Source: Rhizobium leguminosarum bv. viciae USDA 2370 (GTDB lineage Bacteria > Pseudomonadota > Alphaproteobacteria > Rhizobiales > Rhizobiaceae). From it: a stretch of DNA of 64,000 nucleotides. The translations under genes were made by a program, and so were the position numbers. Each line of letters opens with the position of its first letter. Positions within the stretch are counted from its first letter, which is position 1. Of this stretch, positions 17,706 through 25,907 are shown piece by piece. The stretch spans positions 530,325 to 594,324 of the forward strand of contig NZ_MRDL01000059.1 in NCBI RefSeq assembly GCF_002008365.1, in the 5' to 3' direction. Below the pieces are notes generated by a model. It did not search any database. It was given only the letters and a program-made list of their open reading frames with translations, and was not told the DNA's origin.

Positions 17706-18245
17706 TCAGTTCTGGGATGCAGGAAGCGCGTGCTGTGGCGCGCAATATTTCGAGTTCTCGTACATCAGCGCGGTCGTGTCGTCGGAATGGCGTGTATCCA
17801 CCACCTGCCCGATGAAGATCGTGTGCGTTCCATAGGGAACCGCGCCCATACGGCGGCAGACAACCGAGGCATGAGCGGAGCCCAGCACCATCATGCCGCG
17901 CTCATGGCGAACCCAATCGGCAGCATCGAAGCGACGCTCAGGCGCAATCTTGCCGCTGAACCCTTCCGATACGGCTGCCTGCCTGTCGGTCAGAACGCTG
18001 ACTGCGAATTCCGGCACCTCGAGCAGCATGTCGTGCAGGTAGGTGCGATTGTTCAGGCAGATAATGAGAGATGGCGGATCCATCGAAAGTGATGTGACGG
18101 CAGTAGCCGTCATTCCATGATCGGCACCGTTGCGACAGGCGGAAATGACCGTCACCGTTGCCGGGAAACGGCGCATGGTCGATCGAAACGCATCGCTGAT
18201 CGGTGCGGGGGCCGGCGCTATGCCGAGGGCAGCAGTGGCAGACAT
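17706..18245 (-). CDS. graD: flavin reductase component of resorcinol hydroxylase
   Basis: 179 residues with the flavin-reductase-like FMN-binding split barrel: FPATVTVISACRNGADHGMTATAVTSLSMDPPSLIICLN, and a conserved GTHTIFIGQV near the end. It supplies reduced flavin to GraA using NAD(P)H. The start is ATG 18245 with GGGAGG upstream; a TTG 30 nt earlier is less likely. It is the first gene of the graDAFCBE operon, opposite graR. Confidence 0.93.
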   Translation of the reverse strand: MSATAALGIAPAPAPISDAFRSTMRRFPATVTVISACRNGADHGMTATAVTSLSMDPPSLIICLNNRTYLHDMLLEVPEFAVSVLTDRQAAVSEGFSGKIAPERRFDAADWVRHERGMMVLGSAHASVVCRRMGAVPYGTHTIFIGQVVDTRHSDDTTALMYENSKYCAPQHALPASQN

Positions 18246-18279
18246 GATTTCCTCCCGTGTCTCCTTGGTGTCCAAATTA

Positions 18280-18306
18280 TTGCATTTGCAACTATTGTCA
18301 ATGCAA
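18280..18306. promoter_or_regulatory. inverted repeat in the graD-graR intergenic region (candidate GraR operator)
   Basis: TTGCATT and AATGCAA form a perfect 7-bp inverted repeat with a 13-bp spacer, 35 bp upstream of graD. It contains ATTTGCAACT, whose reverse complement AGTTGCAAAT recurs upstream of graK at 18909. MarR proteins bind such AT-rich palindromes; assignment to GraR is inference. Confidence 0.6.
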
Positions 18307-18446
18307 ATTTAGAAATTAGACGGGAAAATGCTTGATCTACCCAGCCGTTCTCGGCAGCAGAAAGCCAATCGTGTTGTCATCCCGGTAATTTAGGTGCATG
18401 TCGGAGGGAGCCCTCAGCAAGCCGAATCCCGCCAGCAGACAGAGAC

Positions 18447-18899
18447 ATGTACAAACTTACCGATTCCGTTCCCTATCTTCTCAATCGCGCCGGCGTGCGG
18501 ATAGCCGAGGTATTCGCGCAGAGAATCGCCGAAGACAATCTCAGCGTGGCGATGTACCGGGTCCTGGCCATGCTCAAGGAACGCCGGGAGAGCACCCTGG
18601 GGGATCTCGCCGACGTCGTCTCTGTCGAGATTTCGACGCTTTCGCGCCTCGTCGGTACATTGGCCAAGCGCAAGCTGGTGTCGCGAACACGTCCGGAAGA
18701 TAACGGCCGTATCGTCATCGTAAGGCTGACCCCGCAGGGCGAGGCGATGACGGAAAGGCTTATGCCGCTTGCCGTGGAACTTGAACGCACCGCGGTGCAG
18801 GACATGTCGGACGAAGAGGTCGCAGCCCTGAAGAAGGCGCTGCGCCGCATGCACAGCAACCTGCCGGCAATATCCGGAAAAGGAAAAGTTGCGAGCTGA
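18447..18899 (+). CDS. graR: MarR-family transcriptional regulator of the gra genes
   Basis: 150 residues, normal for MarR. The winged helix-turn-helix is at about residues 50-95 (STLGDLADVVSVEISTLSRL, then a beta-wing containing SRTRPEDNGRIVIVRLTPQG). Dimerisation helices lie at both ends. It is divergent from graD and upstream of graK, with a shared sequence motif in both flanking gaps, so it probably controls both transcription units. In most aromatic-degradation MarR systems the ligand is the substrate or a pathway intermediate; that remains an inference here. Confidence 0.9.
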   Translation: MYKLTDSVPYLLNRAGVRIAEVFAQRIAEDNLSVAMYRVLAMLKERRESTLGDLADVVSVEISTLSRLVGTLAKRKLVSRTRPEDNGRIVIVRLTPQGEAMTERLMPLAVELERTAVQDMSDEEVAALKKALRRMHSNLPAISGKGKVAS

Positions 18900-18908
18900 A
18901 AAGTTTGC

Positions 18909-18931
18909 AGTTGCAAATATTTTATTCGCAA
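18909..18931. promoter_or_regulatory. second candidate GraR site, upstream of graK
   Basis: AGTTGCAAAT (18909-18918) is identical to the reverse complement of the core at 18284-18293. It forms an imperfect inverted repeat with TTCGCAAGT to 18932, 10 nt after the graR stop. Confidence 0.5.
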
Positions 18932-19099
18932 GTATTTAATAGCGTGTCATCGTTGTCTTGACATCGCCCTCTCACGGGCGAGTCTGGCGCTGGGAGGAAC
19001 CACGCCGGCAACGATCCAGGAGGATTTGTACATGGATCGACGCGGACCTGCCGCTGGCAGGAGCGTACTTCTTGTACTCAAATGTATGGGGAGGGAAAA

Positions 19100-20383
19100 T
19101 TGGCCATACAAGATCTCGCTATTATCAAGGAACACGTTCGCAGCCCGAATATCATCATCGCTCTTTGCGGTCTGCTGATCCTGTTCGACGGCTATGACCT
19201 GATCGTCTACGGCGCCGTCGCGCCGGCATTGCTCGGCGAAGCCAGCTGGGGCCTGACGCCCGGCCTGGTGGGACGCGCTGCCTCCATCACCCTGTTCGGT
19301 ATGCTGCTGGGCGCTCTCGTTGCCGGAACACTCGCTGACAGGATAGGTCGCCGCAAGGTCATCATAGGCAGCCTGCTGAGCTTCTCCGTTATGATGATCG
19401 GCAGCGGTCTTGCGCCGAGCTTTCTCATTTTCGAGGGAACACGCTTTCTCGCCGGTCTGGGCCTTGGAGCTCTTTTTCCCACGGTAACCGCTTTAATCAT
19501 CGAGTTTTCTCCGCCGAAGCGGAAGGCAATAGCCTACTCGATTGCTCTTCTCGGTTATCTGGCTGGCGGCATCATCTCGGGTATCCTCGGAATGCTGCTG
19601 GTGCAGACATACGGATGGCGTCCACTGATGATCATCGGCGGCGCACCGATCCTGCTTCTGCCCTTCTTCATCCGCCTCATCCCCGAATCCCCTGAATGGC
19701 TGGCAACGAAGAACCGCCAGACCGAAGCCAATCAGATTGCAAACCAGTACGGGCTGCCCGATCCCGTCGCCAGGCCTGTTGCGTCACGCCAGGTCGGCAT
19801 CCGGTCGCTGTTTTCCGAAGGTCGCCTGCTGCCGACATTGAACGCATGGGGCATCCACTTCTGTTCGCTTCTGCTCACATTCGGCATGGTCAACTGGCTT
19901 CCGACCATCATGAACAAGATGGGCTATGACCTCGGTTCTGCCCTGCTCTTCTCGGTAACGCTCAATCTCGGAGCCGCAGTCGGCCTCCTGATCGGCGCAA
20001 GGATTGCCGACCGCGGAAACGTCAAGATAGTCGTTGCAGGGATGTTTCTTGTCGGAGCCGGCTCGATCTGGTTGCTGACGCAGGTGGATCAGGGCCTCCA
20101 GGTCTATGGTCTCGTCGCACTTGCAGGTACGGGAACGATCGGCACGCAGATCCTCGCCAACGTTCTCGTTGGAAACCTCTATCCGGTCGAAATCCGTGGA
20201 ACCGGCCTTGGCTTCTCGCTCGGCATCGGCCGTATCGGAGGCATGATAGGACCGGCCATCGGCGGTGCGGTTCTGGGTGCAGGCCTGGCTCCGCAGTGGA
20301 ACTTCTACATCTTCGCATCGGTAGCAGCCTTGGGATGCATGCTCGCACTCATGACGTTGCTGTATCGAAAAAAGGCTGATTGA
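19100..20383 (+). CDS. graK: MFS aromatic acid:H+ symporter
   Basis: About 427 residues with 12 predicted membrane helices. The MFS signature ADRIGRRKVIIG lies between helices 2 and 3, and DGYDLIVYGAVAPAL in helix 1 is typical of the AAHS aromatic-acid transporters (PcaK, BenK). By context it imports gamma-resorcylate. Two starts are possible. ATG 19082 lies inside the GGGGAGGG sequence; TTG 19100 has that sequence at proper distance and gives a better N-terminus, so it is preferred. A separate small frame (19032-19178) with a strong ribosome site overlaps the start. Confidence 0.9.
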   Translation: MAIQDLAIIKEHVRSPNIIIALCGLLILFDGYDLIVYGAVAPALLGEASWGLTPGLVGRAASITLFGMLLGALVAGTLADRIGRRKVIIGSLLSFSVMMIGSGLAPSFLIFEGTRFLAGLGLGALFPTVTALIIEFSPPKRKAIAYSIALLGYLAGGIISGILGMLLVQTYGWRPLMIIGGAPILLLPFFIRLIPESPEWLATKNRQTEANQIANQYGLPDPVARPVASRQVGIRSLFSEGRLLPTLNAWGIHFCSLLLTFGMVNWLPTIMNKMGYDLGSALLFSVTLNLGAAVGLLIGARIADRGNVKIVVAGMFLVGAGSIWLLTQVDQGLQVYGLVALAGTGTIGTQILANVLVGNLYPVEIRGTGLGFSLGIGRIGGMIGPAIGGAVLGAGLAPQWNFYIFASVAALGCMLALMTLLYRKKAD

Positions 20384-20391
20384 CGGCCAGG

Positions 20392-20426
20392 TTGTCGGCA
20401 GGCCTGCATCCAGAACCTGCCGACAA
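20392..20426 (+). terminator. hairpin after graK
   Basis: Perfect 11-bp stem TTGTCGGCAGG/CCTGCCGACAA, 13-nt loop, beginning 9 nt after the graK stop. No T-run follows, so termination strength is uncertain. Confidence 0.55.
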
Positions 20427-20526
20427 GTGGGCACAAGTGCCTAAAGAGACATCTCGCTGCCCAATTCGAGTGCAATCGCTTCAAACTGACCATTGACATC
20501 GGCAGTGTTAAGGCAGAAGCCGCATT

Positions 20527-20551
20527 CGGCCGCGCATGCGCGGCCGTTTTT
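20527..20551 (+). terminator. intrinsic-terminator-like hairpin directly ahead of the DMT gene
   Basis: A perfect 20-bp palindrome (core GCCGCGCATGCGCGGC) followed by TTTTT. It ends 6-15 nt before the start codon of the next gene, so it lies in that gene's leader rather than after a gene. graK already has its own hairpin 100 bp upstream. It may act as an attenuator or riboregulator of the transporter. Confidence 0.65.
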
Positions 20552-20566
20552 GCGAGGATGCCACAG

Positions 20567-21484
20567 ATGAAGACCCAGACGGGTGTCGCCAACGCCGGAA
20601 ACCTGATCATAACAGGCGTCGTGCTGATGCTGCTCGGCGATCTGCTCTTTGCACTGAACGATGCAATGGGCAAATGGCTGGTCGCGAGCTTTGCCGTCGG
20701 CCAGGTGCTGGTGATCCGCTCGGTCGGCGCTTTCATCGTGCTCGGACCAATGATCCTCCGGCAAGGGCCGATGGCCCTGTTTCGCGTCGAGCAGAAAGGC
20801 CTCCAGTTCATACGTGTTTTGATGGCGACTTGCGATGTCGCGCTGTTTTATGCTGCCGTCGCCTATCTGCCGCTCGCAGATGTGATGACCTTCTATATGG
20901 CGGGACCGATCTATATCGCGGCGCTCTCGCATTTCTTTCTCGGAGAAAAGATCGGTTGGCGCCGTTGGCTGGCTGTTCTGATCGGCTTTGCAGGCGTCGT
21001 CATCGCGCTGCGTCCATCCACGGCGATGCTGTCGCTTCCATCGCTCTTCGGTCTTGTAGGCAGCTTTGCCTTTGCGCTGTCTCTGGTGATGAGCCGCTAT
21101 CTGCGCTCGACCAGCGATACCACTCTGGTGACATGGCAGACGATTGCGGCCCTCGCGATCGGTATCGTCTTGAGCATTGGCCACTGGCAGCCGGCAACGC
21201 TCGTCGATTGGTCCGGCATGCTGCTGCTCGGGATCGTCGCCTCCTGCGCGCATCTGCTCATCACGCGCTCGCTGAAGCTCGCACCGGCATCGCTGCTCGC
21301 GCCGCTTCAATATACGCTGCTGCTCTGGGCAATCGTCCTCGGCTACCTCTTCTTCAACGATGTTCCCGATATGCAGATCATCATCGGTGCCGCGATCATC
21401 GTCGTTGCAGGGCTGTTCATCTTCCACCGGAAGAATCTGAAAGAGACGGTTCCGACTGAGGCCGTCCCGCCCGACGGCCATTGA
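20567..21484 (+). CDS. DMT-superfamily (EamA) transporter
   Basis: 305 residues with ten predicted membrane helices in two EamA repeats, ending with a short polar tail. The family includes exporters of amino acids, metabolites and drugs, and some importers. The start is taken at ATG 20567, where GCGAGG lies 9 nt upstream; ATG 20558 is too close to any ribosome site. The gene is preceded by a terminator-like hairpin at 20527-20551. No neighbouring enzyme indicates the substrate. Confidence 0.88.
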   Translation: MKTQTGVANAGNLIITGVVLMLLGDLLFALNDAMGKWLVASFAVGQVLVIRSVGAFIVLGPMILRQGPMALFRVEQKGLQFIRVLMATCDVALFYAAVAYLPLADVMTFYMAGPIYIAALSHFFLGEKIGWRRWLAVLIGFAGVVIALRPSTAMLSLPSLFGLVGSFAFALSLVMSRYLRSTSDTTLVTWQTIAALAIGIVLSIGHWQPATLVDWSGMLLLGIVASCAHLLITRSLKLAPASLLAPLQYTLLLWAIVLGYLFFNDVPDMQIIIGAAIIVVAGLFIFHRKNLKETVPTEAVPPDGH

Positions 21485-21582
21485 AGCTATAGCGCTGCGT
21501 ATCTGTAGCTTCCGTGGACTTTCCACGGAACAATCTGGACGCTTGCACGCTACTCCCGAGCATTCAAACATGGGAGATTTCA

Positions 21583-22032
21583 ATGGCATCCATGACCCTC
21601 GAAGACCTATCCTCGCAACTGAAGAAGATCGATTTCTGCATGCTGTCGACGAACGCCGGGTCGGGCCGCATCTCGGCCCGACCGATGAGCAACAACGGCG
21701 ACGTCGAATATGATGGGGATTCCTGGTTCTTTTCCTATGAAGACAGCAGAAAAATCACGGAGATCGAAGGCGTCGGCACCGTCTCGCTGACGTTCACGGC
21801 GCCTCCCAGCCTCCTCGGCAAGCCGGGGATTTTCATTGCTGTCGAGGGCGTCGCTTCGCTGGTACGGGATAAGGCGGCACTCGAAGAACATTGGATCCCC
21901 GATCTCGAGCGGTGGTTTCCTGACGGAGTGGACACTCCTGGGATCGTTCTCATCAAGGTTTCAGCGTCCTCCATCCGGTACTGGGATGGTGAGGAAAACG
22001 GCGAGGTCGCCCTGGCTCGCTCAGCGAGTTAA
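21583..22032 (+). CDS. pyridoxamine 5'-phosphate oxidase-like (general stress protein 26-type) protein
   Basis: 149 residues, a split-barrel FMN-binding fold: STNAGSGRISARPMSNN near residues 22-38, SWFFSYEDSRK, and an HWIPDLERWFPDG segment characteristic of the general-stress-protein 26 subgroup. Such proteins bind flavin or F420, but the substrate is unknown. ATG 21583 has GGGAG six nt upstream; the open frame upstream to 21514 lacks homologous character. A GGAAC-N16-CGCT sequence at 21527-21551 weakly resembles an EcfG stress promoter. Confidence 0.85.
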   Translation: MASMTLEDLSSQLKKIDFCMLSTNAGSGRISARPMSNNGDVEYDGDSWFFSYEDSRKITEIEGVGTVSLTFTAPPSLLGKPGIFIAVEGVASLVRDKAALEEHWIPDLERWFPDGVDTPGIVLIKVSASSIRYWDGEENGEVALARSAS

Positions 22033-22053
22033 GGTAATGGCATAAAGGGTGCC

Positions 22054-23298
22054 CTACTCCGCGGACGGCTCCTCCCAGCCGAAGACGCTCCGGCCGCCGA
22101 AATCTGCGGATTGGCGAAATTCGCAGGCGATGATTTCCTTGAGGTCGGGACCCGTCACATAGCGTTCCAGCTGCCTGGATTGGTCGTCCAGGCGCTTGAG
22201 CGCCTGCAACTCCTCCTCGCGTCCCAGCCTGCCCTTCTGCACCGCCGATTTCATCACGGCGATCGTCTCGTCATAAACTTTGAGCGGGACCGGAAAAGGA
22301 TGGCGATCCTTGCCGCCATGGGCGATCGAGAAGCGCGCCGGATCGGAAAATCGGCAGGGCGCACCGTGCACGACTTCCGCCACCATCGCCAGAGCGTTCA
22401 CCGTGCGGGCACCGACGCCGGGAACGAGCAGCAACTCTTGGAAATCCGCTGGCCCGCGGTCGGCGGCGGCGGCCAGATTTCCGTGCAGGCGCCGCATGTT
22501 GACGTCACTCTCGCGGACATCGTGATGGGCAGGCATGATCAGGTGCGGCAGCATCGGCTGTTCGGCGGGTTCGGGCGCCGGCGCTTCGGCACGCAGCAGT
22601 GCGGCGGCTTCACGGATGATTCGGTCGGGACCGAGGGTCGCCAGCAGATCGAGCTGACCGCGCCGCGAGCGTTCGGCGCGCCTGTCGGCAAGATTGACGA
22701 TCTCGCCCTGGCTCCGTCCCTCGATTGCCGCATGCGGCGAGTCGACGAAGCTCTCCAGCCCTTCGGACAGCCAGTGATACCGCCGGGCCTGACGCTTGTC
22801 GCCGTTCATGCCTTGCTGAACAACCACCCAATGGCCGTCATCGGCGACGATGAACCCGTGCAGATAGAGGTCGAACCCGTCCTGAAGGGCGGCGCTGTCG
22901 ACCTTGGCGATGAGACGGCTCGTGGTCGCGAGCCCCTCCCCGTCAAGGCCGACACGCTCGCCGATCGAGACGAGCTCCTGCGGCGTCTTGCGAGAATGCG
23001 CGCCACGACCACCGCAGACATGCAGGCCGAGCTCGCCGGCGCGGGGCTTCAGCCCGCGCTTCAGCGCGCCGAGAACGCTGGTCGTGATACCGGAAGAATG
23101 CCAGTCCATGCCCATGACCGCGCCGAAGGACTGGAACCAGAAGGGATGCGCGAGCCTGCGCAGGAATTCGTCGCGGCCGTAGTGATGGACGATCGCCTCG
23201 GTGATCAGTGTTCCCAACCGCGTCATCCGGTCGCCCAGCCAATGCGGCACGCGTCCCCCGTGAAGGGGAAGATCGGCGCTGCCTGCTCGTTGTGACAT
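22054..23298 (-). CDS. DUF763 family protein
   Basis: 414 residues. It begins MSQRAGSADLPLHGGRVPHW, the conserved opening of DUF763 proteins, with HHYGRDEFLRRLAHPFWFQS, ALKRGLKPRAGELGLHVCGG and GVGARTVNALAMVAEVV (a helix-hairpin-helix-like stretch) further on. DUF763 is found widely in bacteria and archaea and has been suggested to be nuclease-related, but its function is not established. ATG 23298 has AAGGA upstream; the open frame extends to 23400 without homology. It is divergent from the clsB-like gene and convergent with the stress-protein gene. Confidence 0.88.
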   Translation of the reverse strand: MSQRAGSADLPLHGGRVPHWLGDRMTRLGTLITEAIVHHYGRDEFLRRLAHPFWFQSFGAVMGMDWHSSGITTSVLGALKRGLKPRAGELGLHVCGGRGAHSRKTPQELVSIGERVGLDGEGLATTSRLIAKVDSAALQDGFDLYLHGFIVADDGHWVVVQQGMNGDKRQARRYHWLSEGLESFVDSPHAAIEGRSQGEIVNLADRRAERSRRGQLDLLATLGPDRIIREAAALLRAEAPAPEPAEQPMLPHLIMPAHHDVRESDVNMRRLHGNLAAAADRGPADFQELLLVPGVGARTVNALAMVAEVVHGAPCRFSDPARFSIAHGGKDRHPFPVPLKVYDETIAVMKSAVQKGRLGREEELQALKRLDDQSRQLERYVTGPDLKEIIACEFRQSADFGGRSVFGWEEPSAE

Positions 23299-23349
23299 CT
23301 CGTTTCCTTGCATTCTGCATCGCAGGCGGCCGTCGTCCGACGCCATCGG

Positions 23350-23374
23350 GGAACCCAGGCAAATTCCGGGCGTT
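23350..23374 (+). promoter_or_regulatory. EcfG (RpoE2)-type promoter of the clsB-like gene
   Basis: GGAAC (23350-23354), a 16-bp spacer and CGTT (23371-23374) match the alphaproteobacterial general-stress sigma consensus exactly. It lies 28 nt upstream of ATG 23403. Confidence 0.75.
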
Positions 23375-23402
23375 TGTGCTCCAGTTAGAGGCCGAGGCAA
23401 TC

Positions 23403-24929
23403 ATGACGACATTCGAAACCATCTTCAATAACCCGAGCTTACCCCAGACAAAATCACAACGGCCGGGCGACCGCCAAGAACAGGAGGGCAGCGCCTTGCG
23501 CCTGAAAGGGAGTGCTGCCAAGGCGGCCTTCCTGATCAACGGCAACAGCTATTTCGCCGAGCTGGCGCGCACGTTGCGGCAGGCGCGGCGCACCATCTGG
23601 ATCGTCGGGTGGGATTTCAATCCGAACATCCGGTTGGAACCCGAGAAGTCCGACGAAACGCTGGCCGACCTGTTGCATGCCCTGGCAGCGGTAAATCCGG
23701 AGCTCGAAATACGCATCCTCATCTGGGCGCTCGGCCCCGTCTATTCTGACAAGTCCCTGCGGGTGCTGCGGAAGAAAAACTTTCCCAGAAATGGGCGGAT
23801 CGATTTACGCTTCGAGCCTCAGCCAACATTGCGCGGTTGTCACCATCAGAAACTCGTCTGTATCGACGATGCCGTCGCCTTCATCGGCGGCATAGACCTG
23901 ACGTCGCGCCGGTGGGACACCTGGCTCCACCGCGCCAAGGATAAATTGCGACGTGACCCCAAGGGCGTTTCCTACGATCCGCTGCATGACGTTCAGGCAA
24001 TGGTCACCGGCGACGCCGCAAGGCTGATCGGCGATATCGTCAGGCAGCGCTGGGAAAACGCTACCGGCGAAAACCACCTGTCGTTGGCCGAAGACGTCCC
24101 TTTCGCCTGGCCGGAGGATCTCGCCGTTTCGATGAGGGAGATCGCGGTCAGCTTCGCGCTGACGGAGCCGTCGACCGCACTTCGCCCCGGCATCAGCGAC
24201 GGCATCGCCATGACATTGGACGTCATCGCCCGGGTTCGGCGGCAGCTTTACATCGAGGCGCAATATCTCGCCTCCTTCCGCGTCGCCGACGCCATTGCCG
24301 CGCGACTGCAGGAGGAAGACGGGCCTGAAGTCGTCATCATCTGCACGCGCAGCTCTCACGGGCTGATCGAAAAGCTTGTCATGGGCGGCAATCGCGACCG
24401 GGTCATCCGCCGCCTGAAACGCGCCGATCGTGCGGACCGCCTGCGCGTCTATTATGCCGTCGTGCCCGGGCCAATCGTACCCGAGCCAGTCCCGCCTGGA
24501 GAGAATGGCGAGGTCGAGGTGCTCGTCCATTCCAAACTGATGATCGCCGATGACGAGCTGGTCCGCATCGGCTCCTCCAACCTCAACAATCGCTCGGAAG
24601 GACTGGATTGCGAATGCGACATGCTGTTCGAGGCCGGCAACAACGAGCATCGCCGCGCGATCGCGGATCTGCGCAATCGCCTGCTTTCGGAATATCTCGG
24701 AACCACCCCGGAAAGCTTTGCCGCAGCCTTTATGCAAAGCGGCTCGTTGATCGAGGCGGTCGACGCGCTCAATGATGGCCCTCGGGGCTTGCGGGAATTC
24801 ACCGTCGAGCTGCCGGGCAGCATTTCGCCGATTTCAGGCACCGCGCTCTTCGACCCGGTTCGACCCTTCGCCCCTCTAGACCGACTGGGCCTCGGCGCGC
24901 TCGTCCGCCTCCTCATCCGCCCCGCGTGA
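23403..24929 (+). CDS. phospholipase D / cardiolipin synthase-like protein (ClsB-like)
   Basis: 508 residues with two HKD motifs: His148-Lys150-Asp155 (HHQKLVCIDD then GGIDL) and His376-Lys378-Asp383 (HSKLMIADD then GSSNLNNRS). No N-terminal membrane hairpin of the ClsA type is evident. Members make phosphodiester bonds in phospholipids (cardiolipin synthase B) or hydrolyse them. The flanking ybhN-like and ybhP-like genes reproduce the trio ybhN-clsB-ybhP of E. coli in a different arrangement, favouring a phospholipid role. A consensus EcfG promoter lies just upstream. Its 3' end overlaps the convergent ybhN-like gene by 54 bp. Confidence 0.88.
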   Translation: MTTFETIFNNPSLPQTKSQRPGDRQEQEGSALRLKGSAAKAAFLINGNSYFAELARTLRQARRTIWIVGWDFNPNIRLEPEKSDETLADLLHALAAVNPELEIRILIWALGPVYSDKSLRVLRKKNFPRNGRIDLRFEPQPTLRGCHHQKLVCIDDAVAFIGGIDLTSRRWDTWLHRAKDKLRRDPKGVSYDPLHDVQAMVTGDAARLIGDIVRQRWENATGENHLSLAEDVPFAWPEDLAVSMREIAVSFALTEPSTALRPGISDGIAMTLDVIARVRRQLYIEAQYLASFRVADAIAARLQEEDGPEVVIICTRSSHGLIEKLVMGGNRDRVIRRLKRADRADRLRVYYAVVPGPIVPEPVPPGENGEVEVLVHSKLMIADDELVRIGSSNLNNRSEGLDCECDMLFEAGNNEHRRAIADLRNRLLSEYLGTTPESFAAAFMQSGSLIEAVDALNDGPRGLREFTVELPGSISPISGTALFDPVRPFAPLDRLGLGALVRLLIRPA

Positions 24930-25838
24930 TCTCCAGCGGAAGATCACCTCGCTGATGACGAGAAGCGTTGTGCCGAACACCAGCGGAATGAAGAAATAGG
25001 CACAGCGAAACGCAATCAGCGCGCCGATCGAGGCCTCCTTCGGCACGGCATAGGAGACGGTTGCCTCGAGGACGCCCAGACCGCCTGGAACATGCGTTGC
25101 GAGAATAGCCGAATTGGCGAGGACGTAAGCCGTCACCGACCTGAAGAAGGCGACGTCGCCGAAGGCAGAGAGCATCTGGTGCAGACAGGCGGACACGAGC
25201 ATGAAGTTGACCGTCCCGACCCCGACCTGCGCGACCGCGATCGAAAATCGCGGCAGCTGAAATGACCAGCGCCACAGCCGCAACGTGCCGCGGATGAAGA
25301 ACGCCAGGCCCGAATAGACGACCGGCACGACCAGCGCCAGCGCACCGAAGATGCGGACGCTTGCAGGATCGATGCGCAGCAGGCGTCCGGCATCGCCGGG
25401 ATTGACGATCATCGCAAGACCACCCAGCGTGATCAGCCCGAGCCCCACGGTGACACCGCAAAACAGGATGATCTTCGCCACGTCCTCCGCTGTCAGTCCC
25501 CAGCGCGAATAGAAACGATAACGGAAGGCGCCGCTGCTCAGCCCGGCAAAGCCGATATTGTGGCCGAGCGAGAGGCTGATGAAGGACGCCAGCGCAATCC
25601 TGGAATAGGGCAAGGATTTGCCGAGCGAACGGATCGCCAGGAGATCGAAACAGCCGAGGCACAGATAGGATGCCGCCGCGAAGAGCAGTGCTGTGCAAAA
25701 GGTCGAAAGAGGTATGCTGCGGACCGATTGGACGATCTCTCCCAGACTATACTGCTCGAAGATCCGACAGAGGAGAAAGACCGCGAGACAAAGGGCGGCA
25801 ACGAGCAGTCCATTCCAGATTATGCTTTTCAAGCTCAT
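24876..25838 (-). CDS. lysylphosphatidylglycerol synthase TM-region (YbhN/UPF0104) family membrane protein
   Basis: 320 residues with about eight predicted membrane helices. It includes the family motifs SLGHNIGFAGLSSGAFRYRFY and ATHVPGGLGVLEATVSY. The domain resembles the flippase part of MprF but lacks the aminoacyl-transferase part, so lysyl-lipid synthesis is not implied. Its likely role is in phospholipid handling at the inner membrane together with the ClsB-like enzyme. The start is ATG 25838; the first 14 residues of the longer frame are not typical. A consensus EcfG promoter lies 45 nt upstream. Confidence 0.88.
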   Translation of the reverse strand: MSLKSIIWNGLLVAALCLAVFLLCRIFEQYSLGEIVQSVRSIPLSTFCTALLFAAASYLCLGCFDLLAIRSLGKSLPYSRIALASFISLSLGHNIGFAGLSSGAFRYRFYSRWGLTAEDVAKIILFCGVTVGLGLITLGGLAMIVNPGDAGRLLRIDPASVRIFGALALVVPVVYSGLAFFIRGTLRLWRWSFQLPRFSIAVAQVGVGTVNFMLVSACLHQMLSAFGDVAFFRSVTAYVLANSAILATHVPGGLGVLEATVSYAVPKEASIGALIAFRCAYFFIPLVFGTTLLVISEVIFRWRSRGADEEADERAEAQSV

Positions 25839-25880
25839 CGATTGTCCATTTCCGAGATGCGAGCGCCACGGCTCGATCAT

Positions 25881-25905
25881 CTGGAACGATCAAACGAGTT
25901 CCGTG
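25881..25905 (+). promoter_or_regulatory. overlapping divergent EcfG-like promoter toward the ybhP-like gene
   Basis: GGAAC (25881-25885), 16 bp, TGTT (25902-25905), one mismatch from the consensus, 55 nt before ATG 25961. It is superimposed on the minus-strand promoter, so one 27-bp block could drive both genes. Confidence 0.5.
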
Positions 25906-25907
25906 TT
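25883..25907 (-). promoter_or_regulatory. EcfG-type promoter of the ybhN-like gene
   Basis: Read on the minus strand, GGAAC (25907-25903), 16 bp, CGTT (25886-25883). This is an exact match to the general-stress consensus, 45 nt ahead of ATG 25838. Confidence 0.75.

Noticed and set aside
20441..21589. 382-codon minus-strand frame
   Set aside because: Antisense shadow of the DMT transporter, whose membrane-helix pattern is clear; the antisense product is an implausible Gln/Arg/Asp-rich protein.
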